Positions 52,861 to 62,439 of a DNA stretch of 64,000 nt are shown in pieces. Made by a program: the position numbers and the translations under genes. The DNA lies in NCBI RefSeq assembly GCF_900046475.1, contig NZ_FCOU01000009.1, forward strand, positions 62,001-126,000. The letters are read 5' to 3'. The first letter of the stretch is position 1, and each line of letters starts with the position of its first letter. The notes beneath the pieces were generated by a model that saw nothing but the letters and a program-made list of their open reading frames with translations, had not been told where the DNA came from and did no database searches. Source of the DNA: Collinsella ihumii. Its GTDB lineage: Bacteria > Actinomycetota > Coriobacteriia > Coriobacteriales > Coriobacteriaceae.

Positions 52861-55596
52861 CTAGCGCTTCAGCTTCGCGTGGGCGGCGGCGAGACGCGCC
52901 ACGGGCACGCGGTAGGGTGAGCAGGACACGTAGTCCACGCCGGCCACGTTGAAGAACTTCTCGATGGACGCCGGGTCACCGCCGTGCTCGCCGCACACGC
53001 CGAAGTGCATATCGGGGTTCGCCGCACGGCCCTTCTCCACCGCCATGCGGACGAGCTCGAGAACCGCGTCGTCGATCGTCTCGAAGGGGTTGGCCTTGAG
53101 GATCTTGCGGTGCAGGTAGATGGGGATGAACTTCGCCTCGGCATCGTCGCGGGAGAACCCGAACGCCGTCTGCGTGAGGTCGTTGGTGCCGAAGCAGAAG
53201 AAGTCGGCGTGGCGGGCGATATCGTCGGCAACCAGGCAGGCGCGCGGAAGCTCCAGCATGGTGCCGACCGGGATGTCGAGCTTGACGCCGCAATCCCGCT
53301 CGACCTCTGCGATCACCTGTTCGATGATCTCACGCGTCTGCACGTGCTCTTCGGTGATGGCGACCAGCGGGACCATGATCTCGGGCCGCGGATCATAGCC
53401 ATCCTTGATGAGCTGAGCCGTGGCCGTCGTGATCGCGCGCACCTGCATGAGCGGCAGATCGGGATACACGACGGACAGGCGAACGCCGCGAAGGCCCAGC
53501 ATGGGGTTAGACTCCGACATGGCGTCGATTCGACGCAGACGGTCGCGAAGAGCGGCCAGCTCCGCCTCATCGGCTCCATCGGATTCGCTCTTGGCTATCG
53601 AGATCTCAAGCGCGCGCGGATCATCAAGGAACTCATGCAGGGGCGGGTCGATGAGTCGGATGACCATCGGTCGCCCGCTCATCGTCTTGAGCATCTGGAC
53701 GAAGTCCTCCGTCTGCACGCGCAGCAGCTCCTGGAGCGCCTCGGCGCGCTCGGCATCATCATCGGAGAGGATGTAGGTCTGGATGATGTTCTTCCGATCT
53801 CCGAGGAACATGTGCTCGGTACGGCACAGGCCGATGGCCTCGGCACCGAAATCGAGCGCGAGCTTGGCATCTGCGGGGTTGTCGGCGTTGACGCGAACAT
53901 GGCAGGGACGTCCGCCATCCTCGGACAGGCGAATCTCGTCCGACCACGCGAGAATTGTCTCGAGGTCTCCGGTCAGCTCCGCGGAGACCAAGGGAACGGC
54001 TCCGGCAACGACGATACCCGTCGCACCATCGATGGAGATGATATCGCCCTCATGCAGCACGATTTCCGTGCCGGAGACGCGAACCTCCTTCTTTGCGGCA
54101 TCAATCTGGAACGCCTCGACACCGCAGACGCACGGCGTGCCCATGCCGCGCGCGATAACGGCGGCGTGGCTCGTCTTCCCACCATGGCTCGTGAGGATGC
54201 CCTCGGCCGCCACCATGCCCTTGAGGTCGTCGGGATTGGTCTCCCAGCGCACGAGCACGACGGGATGCTCCTCGGCAGCACGGGCGACGGCATCATCGGA
54301 AGAGAAGACGATCTCGCCCACGGCGGCACCGGGGCTTGCGTTCAGGCCGCGCGCCAGGATGTCGAGCTCGGCGCTCGCATCGAACTGCGGGTGCAGCAGC
54401 TGATCGAGCTGCGCGGGATCGACGCGCCCGACAGCCTCCTCGCGCGTGATGAGCCCCTCGTCGACCATGTCGATGGCGATCTTGAGGGCAGCGGTCGCCG
54501 TGCGCTTGCCGACACGGGTCTGGAGCATCCACAGGCGCCCCTGCTCGATGGTGAACTCGATGTCGCACATGTCGCGGTAATGGTTCTCCAAGACCGTGAA
54601 GACGCGCTCGAGCTCCGTACCCGCCCTCTCGAGGCCTTCAACCGTCTTCAGGTCGGAGATGGGCTCGGTGTTCCGGATGCCTGCCACGACATCCTCGCCT
54701 TGAGCGTTGACAAGGAAGTCTCCGTAGAACTCACGTGCCCCGTTGGCGGGATTGCGCGTGAAAGCGACACCGGTCGCAGAGGTCGCGCCCTTGTTGCCAA
54801 ACACCATGACCTGGACGTTGACGGCCGTGCCGAGGTCGTCGGGGATGCCGTTTTGCTTGCGGTAGAGGATGGCGCGCTCGTTCATCCAGCTGCCGAAGAC
54901 GGCCTGGATCGCCAGGCGGAGCTGCAAAGTGGGATCTGCCGGGAAGACGATCTCGCCGTCGACGAGGAGCTCCGGATGGTCGGTCGCGTCCACATGCTCG
55001 GAGAAGATCTGCTTGAACTCGGCGACGAGCTCTTCGAGATCCTCGGCGGAAAGCTCGGCATCGCTTCGGACCCCTGCGATGAGCTTCTTCTGCGTGATGG
55101 CGTTCTCGAACAGCTCGGCATCGACGCCGAGCACGACATCGGAGAACATCTGGATGAAGCGGCGATAGGAGTCCCAGGCGAAGCGCGGGTTTTCGGTCTG
55201 CGCGATGAGGCCCTGGACGGATGCATCGTTGAGCCCGAGGTTGAGGACCGTGTCCATCATGCCGGGCATGGAGAACGGCGCGCCGGAACGGACGGAAACT
55301 AGCAAGGGGTCGGCCGGATCGCCCAGGCGCTTGCCCATGCGGCGCTCGAGATCCGCCTCCGCCTCGGCGATCTCATCGAGAGCGCCTTCCGGCCACGTGT
55401 TGCCGGCAGTTGAATACTCCACGCAGGTCTGGCACGTGATGGTGAATCCCGGAGGCACGGGGAGCCCGATGCGAGCCATCTCGGCCAGGTTGGCGCCCTT
55501 GCCGCCCAGGATGTAATTCATGCTTGAGGAGCCCTCGGTCACATCGCGTCCATGCTCGTCCGTGCCAAAGCGATAGATTCGCTGCTGTGCGCTCAC
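52861..55596 (-). CDS. ppdK: Pyruvate, phosphate dikinase
   Basis: A 911-residue cytoplasmic enzyme interconverting pyruvate, ATP and Pi with PEP, AMP and PPi. The N-terminal ATP-grasp part has NYILGGKGANLAEMARIGLP and SVRSGAPFSMPGMMDTVLNL. The swivelling domain has GGKTSHAAVIARGMG with catalytic H477 and the regulatory threonine T475. The C-terminal PEP barrel has FGTNDLTQTAFGFSRDDAE and the cysteine in FGVCGEHGGDP. Length is typical. GTG 55596 follows AAAGGGG. Its regulator is the next gene upstream. Confidence 0.97.
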   Translation of the reverse strand: MSAQQRIYRFGTDEHGRDVTEGSSSMNYILGGKGANLAEMARIGLPVPPGFTITCQTCVEYSTAGNTWPEGALDEIAEAEADLERRMGKRLGDPADPLLVSVRSGAPFSMPGMMDTVLNLGLNDASVQGLIAQTENPRFAWDSYRRFIQMFSDVVLGVDAELFENAITQKKLIAGVRSDAELSAEDLEELVAEFKQIFSEHVDATDHPELLVDGEIVFPADPTLQLRLAIQAVFGSWMNERAILYRKQNGIPDDLGTAVNVQVMVFGNKGATSATGVAFTRNPANGAREFYGDFLVNAQGEDVVAGIRNTEPISDLKTVEGLERAGTELERVFTVLENHYRDMCDIEFTIEQGRLWMLQTRVGKRTATAALKIAIDMVDEGLITREEAVGRVDPAQLDQLLHPQFDASAELDILARGLNASPGAAVGEIVFSSDDAVARAAEEHPVVLVRWETNPDDLKGMVAAEGILTSHGGKTSHAAVIARGMGTPCVCGVEAFQIDAAKKEVRVSGTEIVLHEGDIISIDGATGIVVAGAVPLVSAELTGDLETILAWSDEIRLSEDGGRPCHVRVNADNPADAKLALDFGAEAIGLCRTEHMFLGDRKNIIQTYILSDDDAERAEALQELLRVQTEDFVQMLKTMSGRPMVIRLIDPPLHEFLDDPRALEISIAKSESDGADEAELAALRDRLRRIDAMSESNPMLGLRGVRLSVVYPDLPLMQVRAITTATAQLIKDGYDPRPEIMVPLVAITEEHVQTREIIEQVIAEVERDCGVKLDIPVGTMLELPRACLVADDIARHADFFCFGTNDLTQTAFGFSRDDAEAKFIPIYLHRKILKANPFETIDDAVLELVRMAVEKGRAANPDMHFGVCGEHGGDPASIEKFFNVAGVDYVSCSPYRVPVARLAAAHAKLKR

Positions 55597-55850
55597 GATA
55601 ATCCCCTTTCTCGCGTACCCCCGTACGCACTATCGTGGTATCTGCCGGACGCCCATCCGCATCCGGTACCGGATATCCTAGCCGTTCGAGGGACTGCGCA
55701 ATACGGCACGACGCACGTTTAGCCAACTGCGTAACTGGTTTAGTACCAGTCGATAACGGTAAAAGGTTTAAGCATGGAGTCTTAGTATGTGTACCATGGT
55801 GATACCATGCAGCGATTGTTTCACAATGGTTTCCGTACCATCCCAGGCAA

Positions 55851-55933
55851 TGCAAATCGGGGACGTGCAAATCGGGGAGGTACCTGTTTCTTGCATGCAT
55901 GTGCAAGAAACAGGTACCTCCCCGATTTGCACG
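55851..55933. repeat. 32-bp palindrome with an attached partial copy
   Basis: Arms 55864-55895 and 55902-55933 are perfect inverses with loop TGCATG. Just before the left arm lies a second, partial left-arm head (TGCAAATCGGGGACG, 55851-55865) that matches the palindrome at 2274 better than its own neighbour, which reads GGGGAGG. It begins 8 nt after the stop codon of the minus-strand regulator gene. Confidence 0.9.
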
Positions 55934-55941
55934 CACGACGG

Positions 55942-56799
55942 TTAACGGTTGCGGCGTTTCGCTCGGGCTTCCTGGACCGCTTCCAGGCGCCCGATGATCT
56001 CGGAGGCTGATTCCTCGATCGCCTTGTTGTCCGTTCTAACGACAAAGCAGCCGAGGCGCTTCATGAGCGCTCGCGCCTCCTCGAGTTCATGCGCGATGGC
56101 CTCGGGGTCCGCATAAGACGAAGCGACGGCCCGGGTCATGTCGTCCCCGAGCCGGCTGTCGCGGATGCTCGCGATGACATCGGTCGTCGACAGCAACCCG
56201 AACAGCCTCATGGGGTCGACGGCGTAGATCGAAGACGGCGGTTCCATACCGTGCGCCAAGGGGATGTTCGCGACCTTGTAGCCCTGGAACGCGAGGTACA
56301 TGGACAGCGGCGTCTTCGAGGTCCTGGAAACGCCGAGCAGCACGATGTCGGCATCGGAGAGGTCCACGGCTCCGCGTCCATCATCATGTTCGACGAAATA
56401 CTCCATCGCCTCGATGCGATGGAAGTAACGCTCGTCGGTCCGATGTATGGTGCCGGGAGTACCAGCGGGATCCATGCCGAGCAGATCGGAGATGGTGTTG
56501 AGCGCCGATCCCAGCAAGTCGACCGATGGCACTCCGAGATGTTGGAGGGTGAAGGCGAGGTTGTCTCGCAGGCCGGGGTCGACGATCGTATAGAAGACGG
56601 CTATGGGCTCACCCGAAGCGATGCATGGCGCGATATAGCGTTCAACCTGGCCGATGTCAGAAACTTTGGGTAGACGGGCGATGCGTATCGATCCTTCAGG
56701 AAACTGGCCCGCGGCTGCAAGCACCATCTCGCAGGCGGTGTCTCCGAGCGAGTCGGAGATGACGTGGACGGTGGCGGATCTCGTCGGCTCTGTTCCCAT
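55942..56799 (-). CDS. PPDK regulatory protein (bifunctional kinase/phosphorylase, DUF299)
   Basis: A 285-residue protein that inactivates PPDK by ADP-dependent phosphorylation of the threonine next to the catalytic histidine, and reverses this with phosphate. VHVISDSLGDTACEMV starts it, GVSRTSKTPLSMYLAFQGYK is the P-loop-like site, and ARLPKVSDIGQVE and RLGCFVVRTDNKAIEESA are typical. ATG 56799 follows AAAGG at 7 nt; the frame to 56868 is not used. Adjacent to ppdK, its substrate. Confidence 0.93.
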   Translation of the reverse strand: MGTEPTRSATVHVISDSLGDTACEMVLAAAGQFPEGSIRIARLPKVSDIGQVERYIAPCIASGEPIAVFYTIVDPGLRDNLAFTLQHLGVPSVDLLGSALNTISDLLGMDPAGTPGTIHRTDERYFHRIEAMEYFVEHDDGRGAVDLSDADIVLLGVSRTSKTPLSMYLAFQGYKVANIPLAHGMEPPSSIYAVDPMRLFGLLSTTDVIASIRDSRLGDDMTRAVASSYADPEAIAHELEEARALMKRLGCFVVRTDNKAIEESASEIIGRLEAVQEARAKRRNR

Positions 56800-56846
56800 G
56801 GCGCTACCTTTCCGAAAACCAGTGGACCACCAGTATCGCACGGCCG

Positions 56847-56891
56847 GAAAGAAAAGCGCGGCGGACACCCGTGAAGGGTATCCGCCGCGCT
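56847..56891 (-). terminator. Rho-independent terminator after glyS
   Basis: AGCGCGGCGGA and TCCGCCGCGCT, with inner ACCC/GGGT, are followed by TTTCTTT on the minus strand. It separates glyQS from the PPDK regulator. Confidence 0.85.
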
Positions 56892-56913
56892 GGGAGGATT
56901 CGTGCCGAGACGC

Positions 56914-59007
56914 TTACTTCTTCTTGGCGAGCGCGCCCATGTCGGCGATGTCGGTGAAGACGGCCTCGAAGCGGTTCAGCAGGCGCAGGCGGTTCTCGCG
57001 GAGGGCCTGGTCGTCATCCATGACCATGACGTCATCGAAGAAGCGGTCAATGGGCTCACGCAGGGCCGCGAGCCCGGAGATGACCTCCTTGAAGTCCTTG
57101 TTGCCCAAGGCGATTCGCACGTACTCGAGCGCAGCGTCGGTTGCATGCATGAGCGTGCGCTCGGCATCGCCCATGATGGACTCGTCGACATCGATGCCGA
57201 GGTCCGAGTCCGAAAGGTGGCTTGCACGCGCGTACGCGGTGGCAAGGTTCTCGAACGTATCGGGATCGCTTTCGCGCGCGTTCTCAAGCTCATGGGCCAG
57301 GGCGAAGTAGTCGACGGGCGCCGACACGGATCCGGCGGAAACCGCAGCGACCGTATCGGGGGCGATCTTCTCGTCACGAGCCATCTGCTCCATACGGCCC
57401 TTAATGAAGGCGCACACGGCGGCGCAGACGGCGTCCTTGTCGAAGGCGAGGCCCTGTTCGGCGTAGGCGTCGAGCGCGGGGCCCACAAGCTCCTCGTAGC
57501 CGCAATGCAGGCGCTCGCGGAGGATGTTCAGGATACCGATGGCACTGCGGCGCAGGGCGAAGGGGTCCTTGGAACCGGTCGGCGGCTCGTCGATGGCGAA
57601 CATGCCTACGATGGTGTCGAGCTTGTCGGCCACGGCTACGATGCAGCCCGCGATGCCCTCGGGCAGGTCGTCGCCGGCGAAGCGGGGGCGGTAGTGGTCG
57701 CGGATGGCGGAAGCGACCTCATCGCTCTCCCCTGCGGCCTTGGCGTAATAGCCTCCCATGACGCCCTGCTGGCTGGTGAACTCGACGACTGCGGAGCTGA
57801 CGAGGTCCGCCTTGGCGAGATGGGCGGCGCGCTGGGCGTCGGATGCCGCATGGGCCCCGATGTGGGCCGCGCTGGCGATGGCGAGCGCAAGATCCTCCAT
57901 GCGCTCCGATTTCTGCAGGACGCTGCCGAGCTTCTCCTGGAAGGCCACGTTTGCGAGGCGCGCGCGGAACTCCTCCATTGGAACCTTGAGGTCCTCGTCG
58001 TAGAAGAACTTCGCGTCGTACAGGCGGGCGCGAACCACGCGCTCGTTGCCGTCGACGATGCGCTCGGCGTTCTCGGGCCGGCCGTTGCCGACGACGACGA
58101 ACTCGCGAGTCAGCTGGCCCTGCGCGTCGTAGATGGGGAAATAGCGCTGGTTGGACAGCATGGACTCGCAGATGATCTCGTGCGGGACGTGCAGGAACTC
58201 CTCGTCGAAGGTGCCGACGAGCACGGTCGGCCACTCGCAGAGGTTCACGACCTCGTCGAACACCTTCTTGGGCATGTCGACGCGCGCTCCACCACGCTCG
58301 GACTCGATGGCCCGGACGCCCTCGAGGATGACCTCGCGGCGGCGCTCCTCGGACAGCACGCCGTTCTCCTCGAGCACCCGCTCGTAGGACTCGGGATTCA
58401 AGACGACGTGGTCGCCGGGGCCGAGCACGCGATGGCCGCGCGTCGTGTTGCCGCTCTCCACGTCGGCGTAGCTCACCGGGACGACCTCGTCGCCCAGCAG
58501 GGCGCAGATCCAGCGGATGGGCCGCACGAACGTCTCGTGAGTGGAGCCCCAACGCTGGCTGCGGTAGTTCGGCCACTCGAGGTCGGAGATGATGGAGCGG
58601 CAGAGATCGGAGAGCAGCGGCAGGGCCGGCGCGGCGGGAATGTCCTTCTCGGCGAAGACGTACTCACGGCCGTCGGTGTCGACGCGGCGCGCGAGCTCGG
58701 AGGCGGCCAGCCCGCACTTGCGGGCGAAGCCCTCGGCGGCCTTCGTGGGGTTGCCGTCCGCGTCGAAGGCGATGTTGGCGGCAGGGCCGCGCTTGACCTC
58801 GTGAATCGCCTCGGTCTCGGTCGCAACGGTAGTGAGGATGGCGAGGCGGCGGGGTGAGGAGATGACGCGAATATCGCCATGAGCGAGGCCGGCTCCGTCG
58901 AGCCCCGCGGCAGCCAGCTTGGGAAGCTGCTTGACCGCGTTCATAAGCGGCGCCGAGGGCATCTCCTCGGTGCCAATCTCGAACAGGAAACTGCGGGTTT
59001 CAGCCAT
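56914..59007 (-). CDS. glyS: Glycyl-tRNA synthetase beta subunit
   Basis: A 698-residue subunit of the alpha2beta2 bacterial enzyme, providing tRNA recognition. The start SFLFEIGTEEMPSAPLMNAV, then GPAANIAFD, RPIRWICALLGDEVVP, FPIYDAQGQLTREFVVV and the HD-like domain (about 370-480) are typical. ATG 59007 lies directly after the glyQ stop (1-base gap). It needs GlyQ for activity. Confidence 0.96.
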   Translation of the reverse strand: MAETRSFLFEIGTEEMPSAPLMNAVKQLPKLAAAGLDGAGLAHGDIRVISSPRRLAILTTVATETEAIHEVKRGPAANIAFDADGNPTKAAEGFARKCGLAASELARRVDTDGREYVFAEKDIPAAPALPLLSDLCRSIISDLEWPNYRSQRWGSTHETFVRPIRWICALLGDEVVPVSYADVESGNTTRGHRVLGPGDHVVLNPESYERVLEENGVLSEERRREVILEGVRAIESERGGARVDMPKKVFDEVVNLCEWPTVLVGTFDEEFLHVPHEIICESMLSNQRYFPIYDAQGQLTREFVVVGNGRPENAERIVDGNERVVRARLYDAKFFYDEDLKVPMEEFRARLANVAFQEKLGSVLQKSERMEDLALAIASAAHIGAHAASDAQRAAHLAKADLVSSAVVEFTSQQGVMGGYYAKAAGESDEVASAIRDHYRPRFAGDDLPEGIAGCIVAVADKLDTIVGMFAIDEPPTGSKDPFALRRSAIGILNILRERLHCGYEELVGPALDAYAEQGLAFDKDAVCAAVCAFIKGRMEQMARDEKIAPDTVAAVSAGSVSAPVDYFALAHELENARESDPDTFENLATAYARASHLSDSDLGIDVDESIMGDAERTLMHATDAALEYVRIALGNKDFKEVISGLAALREPIDRFFDDVMVMDDDQALRENRLRLLNRFEAVFTDIADMGALAKKK

Positions 59008-59008
59008 G

Positions 59009-59911
59009 TTAGGCGACCTCCCCTTCCGTAGTGTCGGCGCCGGCGACCTCGGCGAGGTACGCCTCGCAGCAGGCCTTGGCGACCGTGCGAACGCGCAGGA
59101 TGTAGTTTGCGCGCTCGACGGCGGACAGCGCGCCGCGCGCATCGAGGATGTTGAACGCATGGCTGCACTTCATGACGCAGTCATAGGCCGGAAGCGGGAG
59201 CTTGGCCTCAAGGCAGCTGTGGCACTCGCGCTCGTAATCATCGAACTTCTCGCGCATCATCTCGACGTTGGCGACCTCGAAGTTGTATGCGGAGAACTCG
59301 CGCTCGTTCTCGAGGAAGACGTCGCCGTAGGTCATGGGCGTGCCGTCGGGCAGGTAGCTCCAGACCAGGTCGTAGACCGAGGTGACGTTTTGGACGTACA
59401 TCGCCAGGCGCTCGAGACCGTAGGTGATCTCGACGGGAACGGGATCGACTTCGATACCGCCGACCTGCTGGAAGTACGTGAACTGCGTGACCTCCATGCC
59501 GTTCAGCCAGACTTCCCAGCCGAGGCCCCAGGCGCCGAGCGTCGGGCTCTCCCAGTCGTCCTCGACGAAGCGGACGTCATGGTCCGCGGGATCGAGGCCG
59601 ATGGCCTTCAGGGAGTCCAGATAGAGCTCCTGGGAGTTGGCGGGACTCGGCTTGATGAGGACCTGGAACTGATAGTAGTGCTGCATGCGGTTGGGGTTCT
59701 CGCCGTAGCGGCCGTCAGCGGGACGGCGGCAGGGCTGCGCATAGCAGGTGCGCCACGGCTTGGGACCGAGGCTGCGCAGCGTCGTTGCGGTGTGGAACGT
59801 GCCGGCACCGACCTCGGAATCGTAGGGCTGCATGATGACGCAGCCATGGCTTCCCCAGTACTGCTGGAGACGGAGGATAATCTCCTGGAAGGAGAGGGCG
59901 GAATTTTCCAT
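59009..59911 (-). CDS. glyQ: Glycyl-tRNA synthetase alpha subunit
   Basis: A 300-residue class II catalytic subunit. [60 protein letters not shown] and [13 protein letters not shown] (motif 3) are clear. ATG 59911 has AGGGGA upstream; ATG 59941 is an alternative. The long upstream gap 59912-60563 has no gene and no convincing T-box, only the repeats listed. Confidence 0.96.
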   Translation of the reverse strand: MENSALSFQEIILRLQQYWGSHGCVIMQPYDSEVGAGTFHTATTLRSLGPKPWRTCYAQPCRRPADGRYGENPNRMQHYYQFQVLIKPSPANSQELYLDSLKAIGLDPADHDVRFVEDDWESPTLGAWGLGWEVWLNGMEVTQFTYFQQVGGIEVDPVPVEITYGLERLAMYVQNVTSVYDLVWSYLPDGTPMTYGDVFLENEREFSAYNFEVANVEMMREKFDDYERECHSCLEAKLPLPAYDCVMKCSHAFNILDARGALSAVERANYILRVRTVAKACCEAYLAEVAGADTTEGEVA

Positions 59912-60096
59912 CCTTACATTCCCCTCGACGATACTGTTCATACGGTCAAGATGATAGCTTATACGCCTGGCTGTAGATGGAAAAATAGGAGCTGGCACCT
60001 TATTCCCACGCGTTCGGGTTCTAAGGCGGAGCCGATCAACGGTACCGTCCTTCCTTCTATGGGGCCAGAGAGCCACCGGATGCCTGCGTCCCCGAG

Positions 60097-60311
60097 GAAA
60101 GTGGCTGAAAATTTCTGTTTTGCTGTAAGCAGACTCAGCTGAAGTCGTTCGTTCTGGCCGTAATGCCCATATTGGCCGCTTATGGCGAGGGCGCCATGAC
60201 TCAGAATGACTCATATGTGGCATAGGCAAAGGGTAGGATGGTCCCGACGACGGGTTTCAGGCCCGATCGCACGGCATCGCAACAGCAAAATAGAAATATC
60301 CAGCCACTTTC
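60097..60311. repeat. Inverted-repeat unit, MITE-like
   Basis: GAAAGTGGCTGAAAATTTCT (start of 60097-60126) and the inverse of 60282-60311 match at 27 of 30 positions and face outward around 155 bp without an ORF of note. Size and layout fit a small non-autonomous element or a regulatory fold upstream of glyQ. No partner transposase with such ends is in the window. Confidence 0.6.
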
Positions 60312-60418
60312 GCCTGAAGGAGGGATCTACGCGGGGCGAGCAATCGCTGAGCATCGTGGGGCCAGGCCTCTGTGGCAAAGCTCGATCACCGCCTTTACCA
60401 GGCCACCCGCTAACAGGG

Positions 60419-60496
60419 CCCAGTAACAGTACCCCGAACTGCGAGAGAGGGTCCCTTGAATGGCCCTCTCTCGCAGTTCGGGGTACTGTTACTGGG
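60419..60496. repeat. Perfect 33-bp palindrome with 12-nt loop
   Basis: Arms 60419-60451 and 60464-60496 match exactly; the outer part reads CCCAGTAACAGTACCCCG. It lies 68 nt downstream of lepB. It has the size of the other palindromes but not their GGGGAC order. Confidence 0.9.
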
Positions 60497-60563
60497 TACC
60501 GTTGCCGGGTAATCCCGTGGATTTACCGATGGCCGGGGCACATCGGAGCATTAATCAACAGTT

Positions 60564-61124
60564 CTACAGGATGCCGATGCGGTTGAGCGGCCAATAGCGG
60601 AAGACGACGACACCGATGACCTCGCTTTGCTCAACGGGCCCGAAATACCGGGAATCGGCGGAGTTCTCGCGGTTGTCCCCCATAACCCAGACGCAGCCGT
60701 CGGGCACCGTATAGGGATAGGACAGCTGGACGCCTTCCGCCTGGCTTGCGAGCGGGTAGGACGAACCCTGCGTGTAGGGCTCATCGAGCTGCTGCCCATC
60801 GACGTACACGCGCCCCTCGATCAGATCGACGGTCTGGCCCGCCGTCGCGATGACGCGCTTGACGAGGATGTCGTGGTCCGAGCTCGCATCGGGGTTCGAG
60901 AACACGATGATCTCACCGGGCTGCGGCATCTGGCCGAGCTCGGTGGTGACCTTTTGCGCAAAGACCTGGTCGCCGATCTCGATCGTATTCTCCATCGATC
61001 CCGTGGGGACCATATAGGGCTCGATGACGAACGTGCGGACGAGCATCCACGCTGCGAGCGCGATCGCGAATACGACGACCCATTCGATGATGTCGCGGAC
61101 TGTTGAGTTGGCGTGCGGTGTCAC
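60564..61124 (-). CDS. lepB: Signal peptidase I
   Basis: A 186-residue membrane protease removing Sec and Tat signal peptides. One N-terminal helix (about 13-32). Catalytic S43 in MVPTGSMENTI and K89 in ILVKRVIATAG; GDNRENSADSRYFGPV is box E. Short Gram-positive form. GTG 61124 lies 9 bp after trmD, so it belongs to the rpsP-khpA-rimM-trmD-lepB run. Confidence 0.95.
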   Translation of the reverse strand: MTPHANSTVRDIIEWVVVFAIALAAWMLVRTFVIEPYMVPTGSMENTIEIGDQVFAQKVTTELGQMPQPGEIIVFSNPDASSDHDILVKRVIATAGQTVDLIEGRVYVDGQQLDEPYTQGSSYPLASQAEGVQLSYPYTVPDGCVWVMGDNRENSADSRYFGPVEQSEVIGVVVFRYWPLNRIGIL

Positions 61125-61133
61125 GAGCGCTCC

Positions 61134-61904
61134 CTACTCGGTAGATGATGGTGCTTCCGCACTATGATAGCGTTCGATGCACTCCTGCGCGAAAGCGCGT
61201 TCCTTGTCAGTGAGGCCGGCGCCTTCGATGAGGTCGGGACGCCACCGACAGGTGCGCTCGATCGCGTTCGCGCGTCGCCATGCGTCGACCTTGGCGTGGT
61301 CTCCCGAGAGGAGCACGTCGGGAACGCCCTTGCCGCGGAAGTCGGCGGGCCTGGTGTACTGGGCGTACTCCAAAAGACCCCCCTCGACACCGCCCGAGAA
61401 CGATTCGTCGACGTTGGACATCTCGTCACCCAGCGCGCCGGGAAGCAGGCGCACGACGGCGTCGGCGACGACCATGGCGGCGAGCTCGCCGCCGGTCAGC
61501 ACGTAGTCGCCGATCGAAATCCGCTCGTCGGCATAGTCGTAGGCCCGCTCGTCCATGCCCTCGTAGCGGCCGCAGACGAGCAGGATGCGATCATGTGCGG
61601 CCAGGCGCTCGGCGGTGCGCTGCGTGAACGGCTCGCCGCAGGGCGTGAAGAAAATCGTATGGGGATGAGGCCCCGTCGATGCGATGTCCTCGATGGCCTC
61701 AGCGAGGGGCTCGACCTTCATGAGCATGCCCTGTCCCCCGCCATAGGGCTCGTCATCGACGGTGCGATGGTGGTCGTGCGTCCAATCGCGCAGGTTGTAC
61801 GCCTCGAACTCGAAAATGCCCGCCCGGCGGGCGCGGCCCAGGATGGAGGTCGACATGACGGGCTCGAACATCTCGGGGAACACCGAGAGGGTCTCTATGC
61901 GCAT
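61134..61904 (-). CDS. trmD: tRNA (guanine-37-N1) methyltransferase
   Basis: A 256-residue SPOUT-class enzyme making m1G37. MRIETLSVFPEMFEPVMSTS, DEPYGGGQGMLMKVEPL, LVCGRYEGMDERA and SIGDYVLTGGELAAMV form the trefoil knot and AdoMet site. It overlaps rimM by 10 bp. Confidence 0.97.
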   Translation of the reverse strand: MRIETLSVFPEMFEPVMSTSILGRARRAGIFEFEAYNLRDWTHDHHRTVDDEPYGGGQGMLMKVEPLAEAIEDIASTGPHPHTIFFTPCGEPFTQRTAERLAAHDRILLVCGRYEGMDERAYDYADERISIGDYVLTGGELAAMVVADAVVRLLPGALGDEMSNVDESFSGGVEGGLLEYAQYTRPADFRGKGVPDVLLSGDHAKVDAWRRANAIERTCRWRPDLIEGAGLTDKERAFAQECIERYHSAEAPSSTE

Positions 61905-62437
61905 GGGTCATCCTTTGCCAAGTGTGCGATGGCGTCGATCAGGCCGTCCATGATGCGCACGGAGATCGAACCCGTATCGGAAAGGTCGACGATGACATCT
62001 TCGATAGCGGGGATGAGCACTTCCCCATAGCGACCGCCTTGAACGACCCACACGTCGTTCGCTGGCGTCTCCATGACCTCGCTCAGCGTGCCGAGCTCTC
62101 CGTAGCGCTCATCGACAACGGGGCGTCCCACAAGGTCGTCAAACGCGCGGTCGAGCAGCCCGAGGTCCAAGTCGGCCTCACGGGCGAGCACGTAGCAGCC
62201 GGCAATCCCCTCTGCAGCGTCCAGGTCGTCGATGCCCGAGAACTTCGCGAGGCCGGATACCTCGTCGGCCTTCTCGATCGTGCAGAACCTGTCGCGCTTG
62301 AGCGCGGGCGGGGTAAGGGCGACGGTCATATGTTCATGTAAAAGGAAGGGAAGGCCCCGCAGAGCTTCTACGGAAACCTCCCCCTTGATGCCGTGCGGAG
62401 ATACCACACGGGCGATGTTCCTATATGCGGTCGTCAA
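61895..62437 (-). CDS. rimM: Ribosome maturation factor RimM
   Basis: A 180-residue 30S assembly factor. The N-terminal barrel begins NIARVVSPHGIKGEVSVEAL and the PRC-barrel half follows (VGRPVVDERYGELGTLSEVM, GRYGEVLIPAIEDVI). The start is TTG 62437, 2 bp after khpA; a GGAGG lies further upstream than usual. It binds S19-containing 30S intermediates; gene order with rpsP and trmD is standard. Confidence 0.93.
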   Translation of the reverse strand: MTTAYRNIARVVSPHGIKGEVSVEALRGLPFLLHEHMTVALTPPALKRDRFCTIEKADEVSGLAKFSGIDDLDAAEGIAGCYVLAREADLDLGLLDRAFDDLVGRPVVDERYGELGTLSEVMETPANDVWVVQGGRYGEVLIPAIEDVIVDLSDTGSISVRIMDGLIDAIAHLAKDDPCA

Positions 62438-62439
62438 GG

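Noticed and set aside
52984-55302. A 772-residue plus-strand frame opposite ppdK, and similar ones opposite proS and glyS
   Set aside because: Antisense to strongly conserved enzymes; no independent evidence.
59941-60420. A T-box riboswitch upstream of glyQS, suggested by GGACGGTACCG on the minus strand near 60045
   Set aside because: The T-box core needs a TGGN sequence to pair with the tRNA NCCA end; here it reads CGGT. No specifier stem or terminator pair was found.
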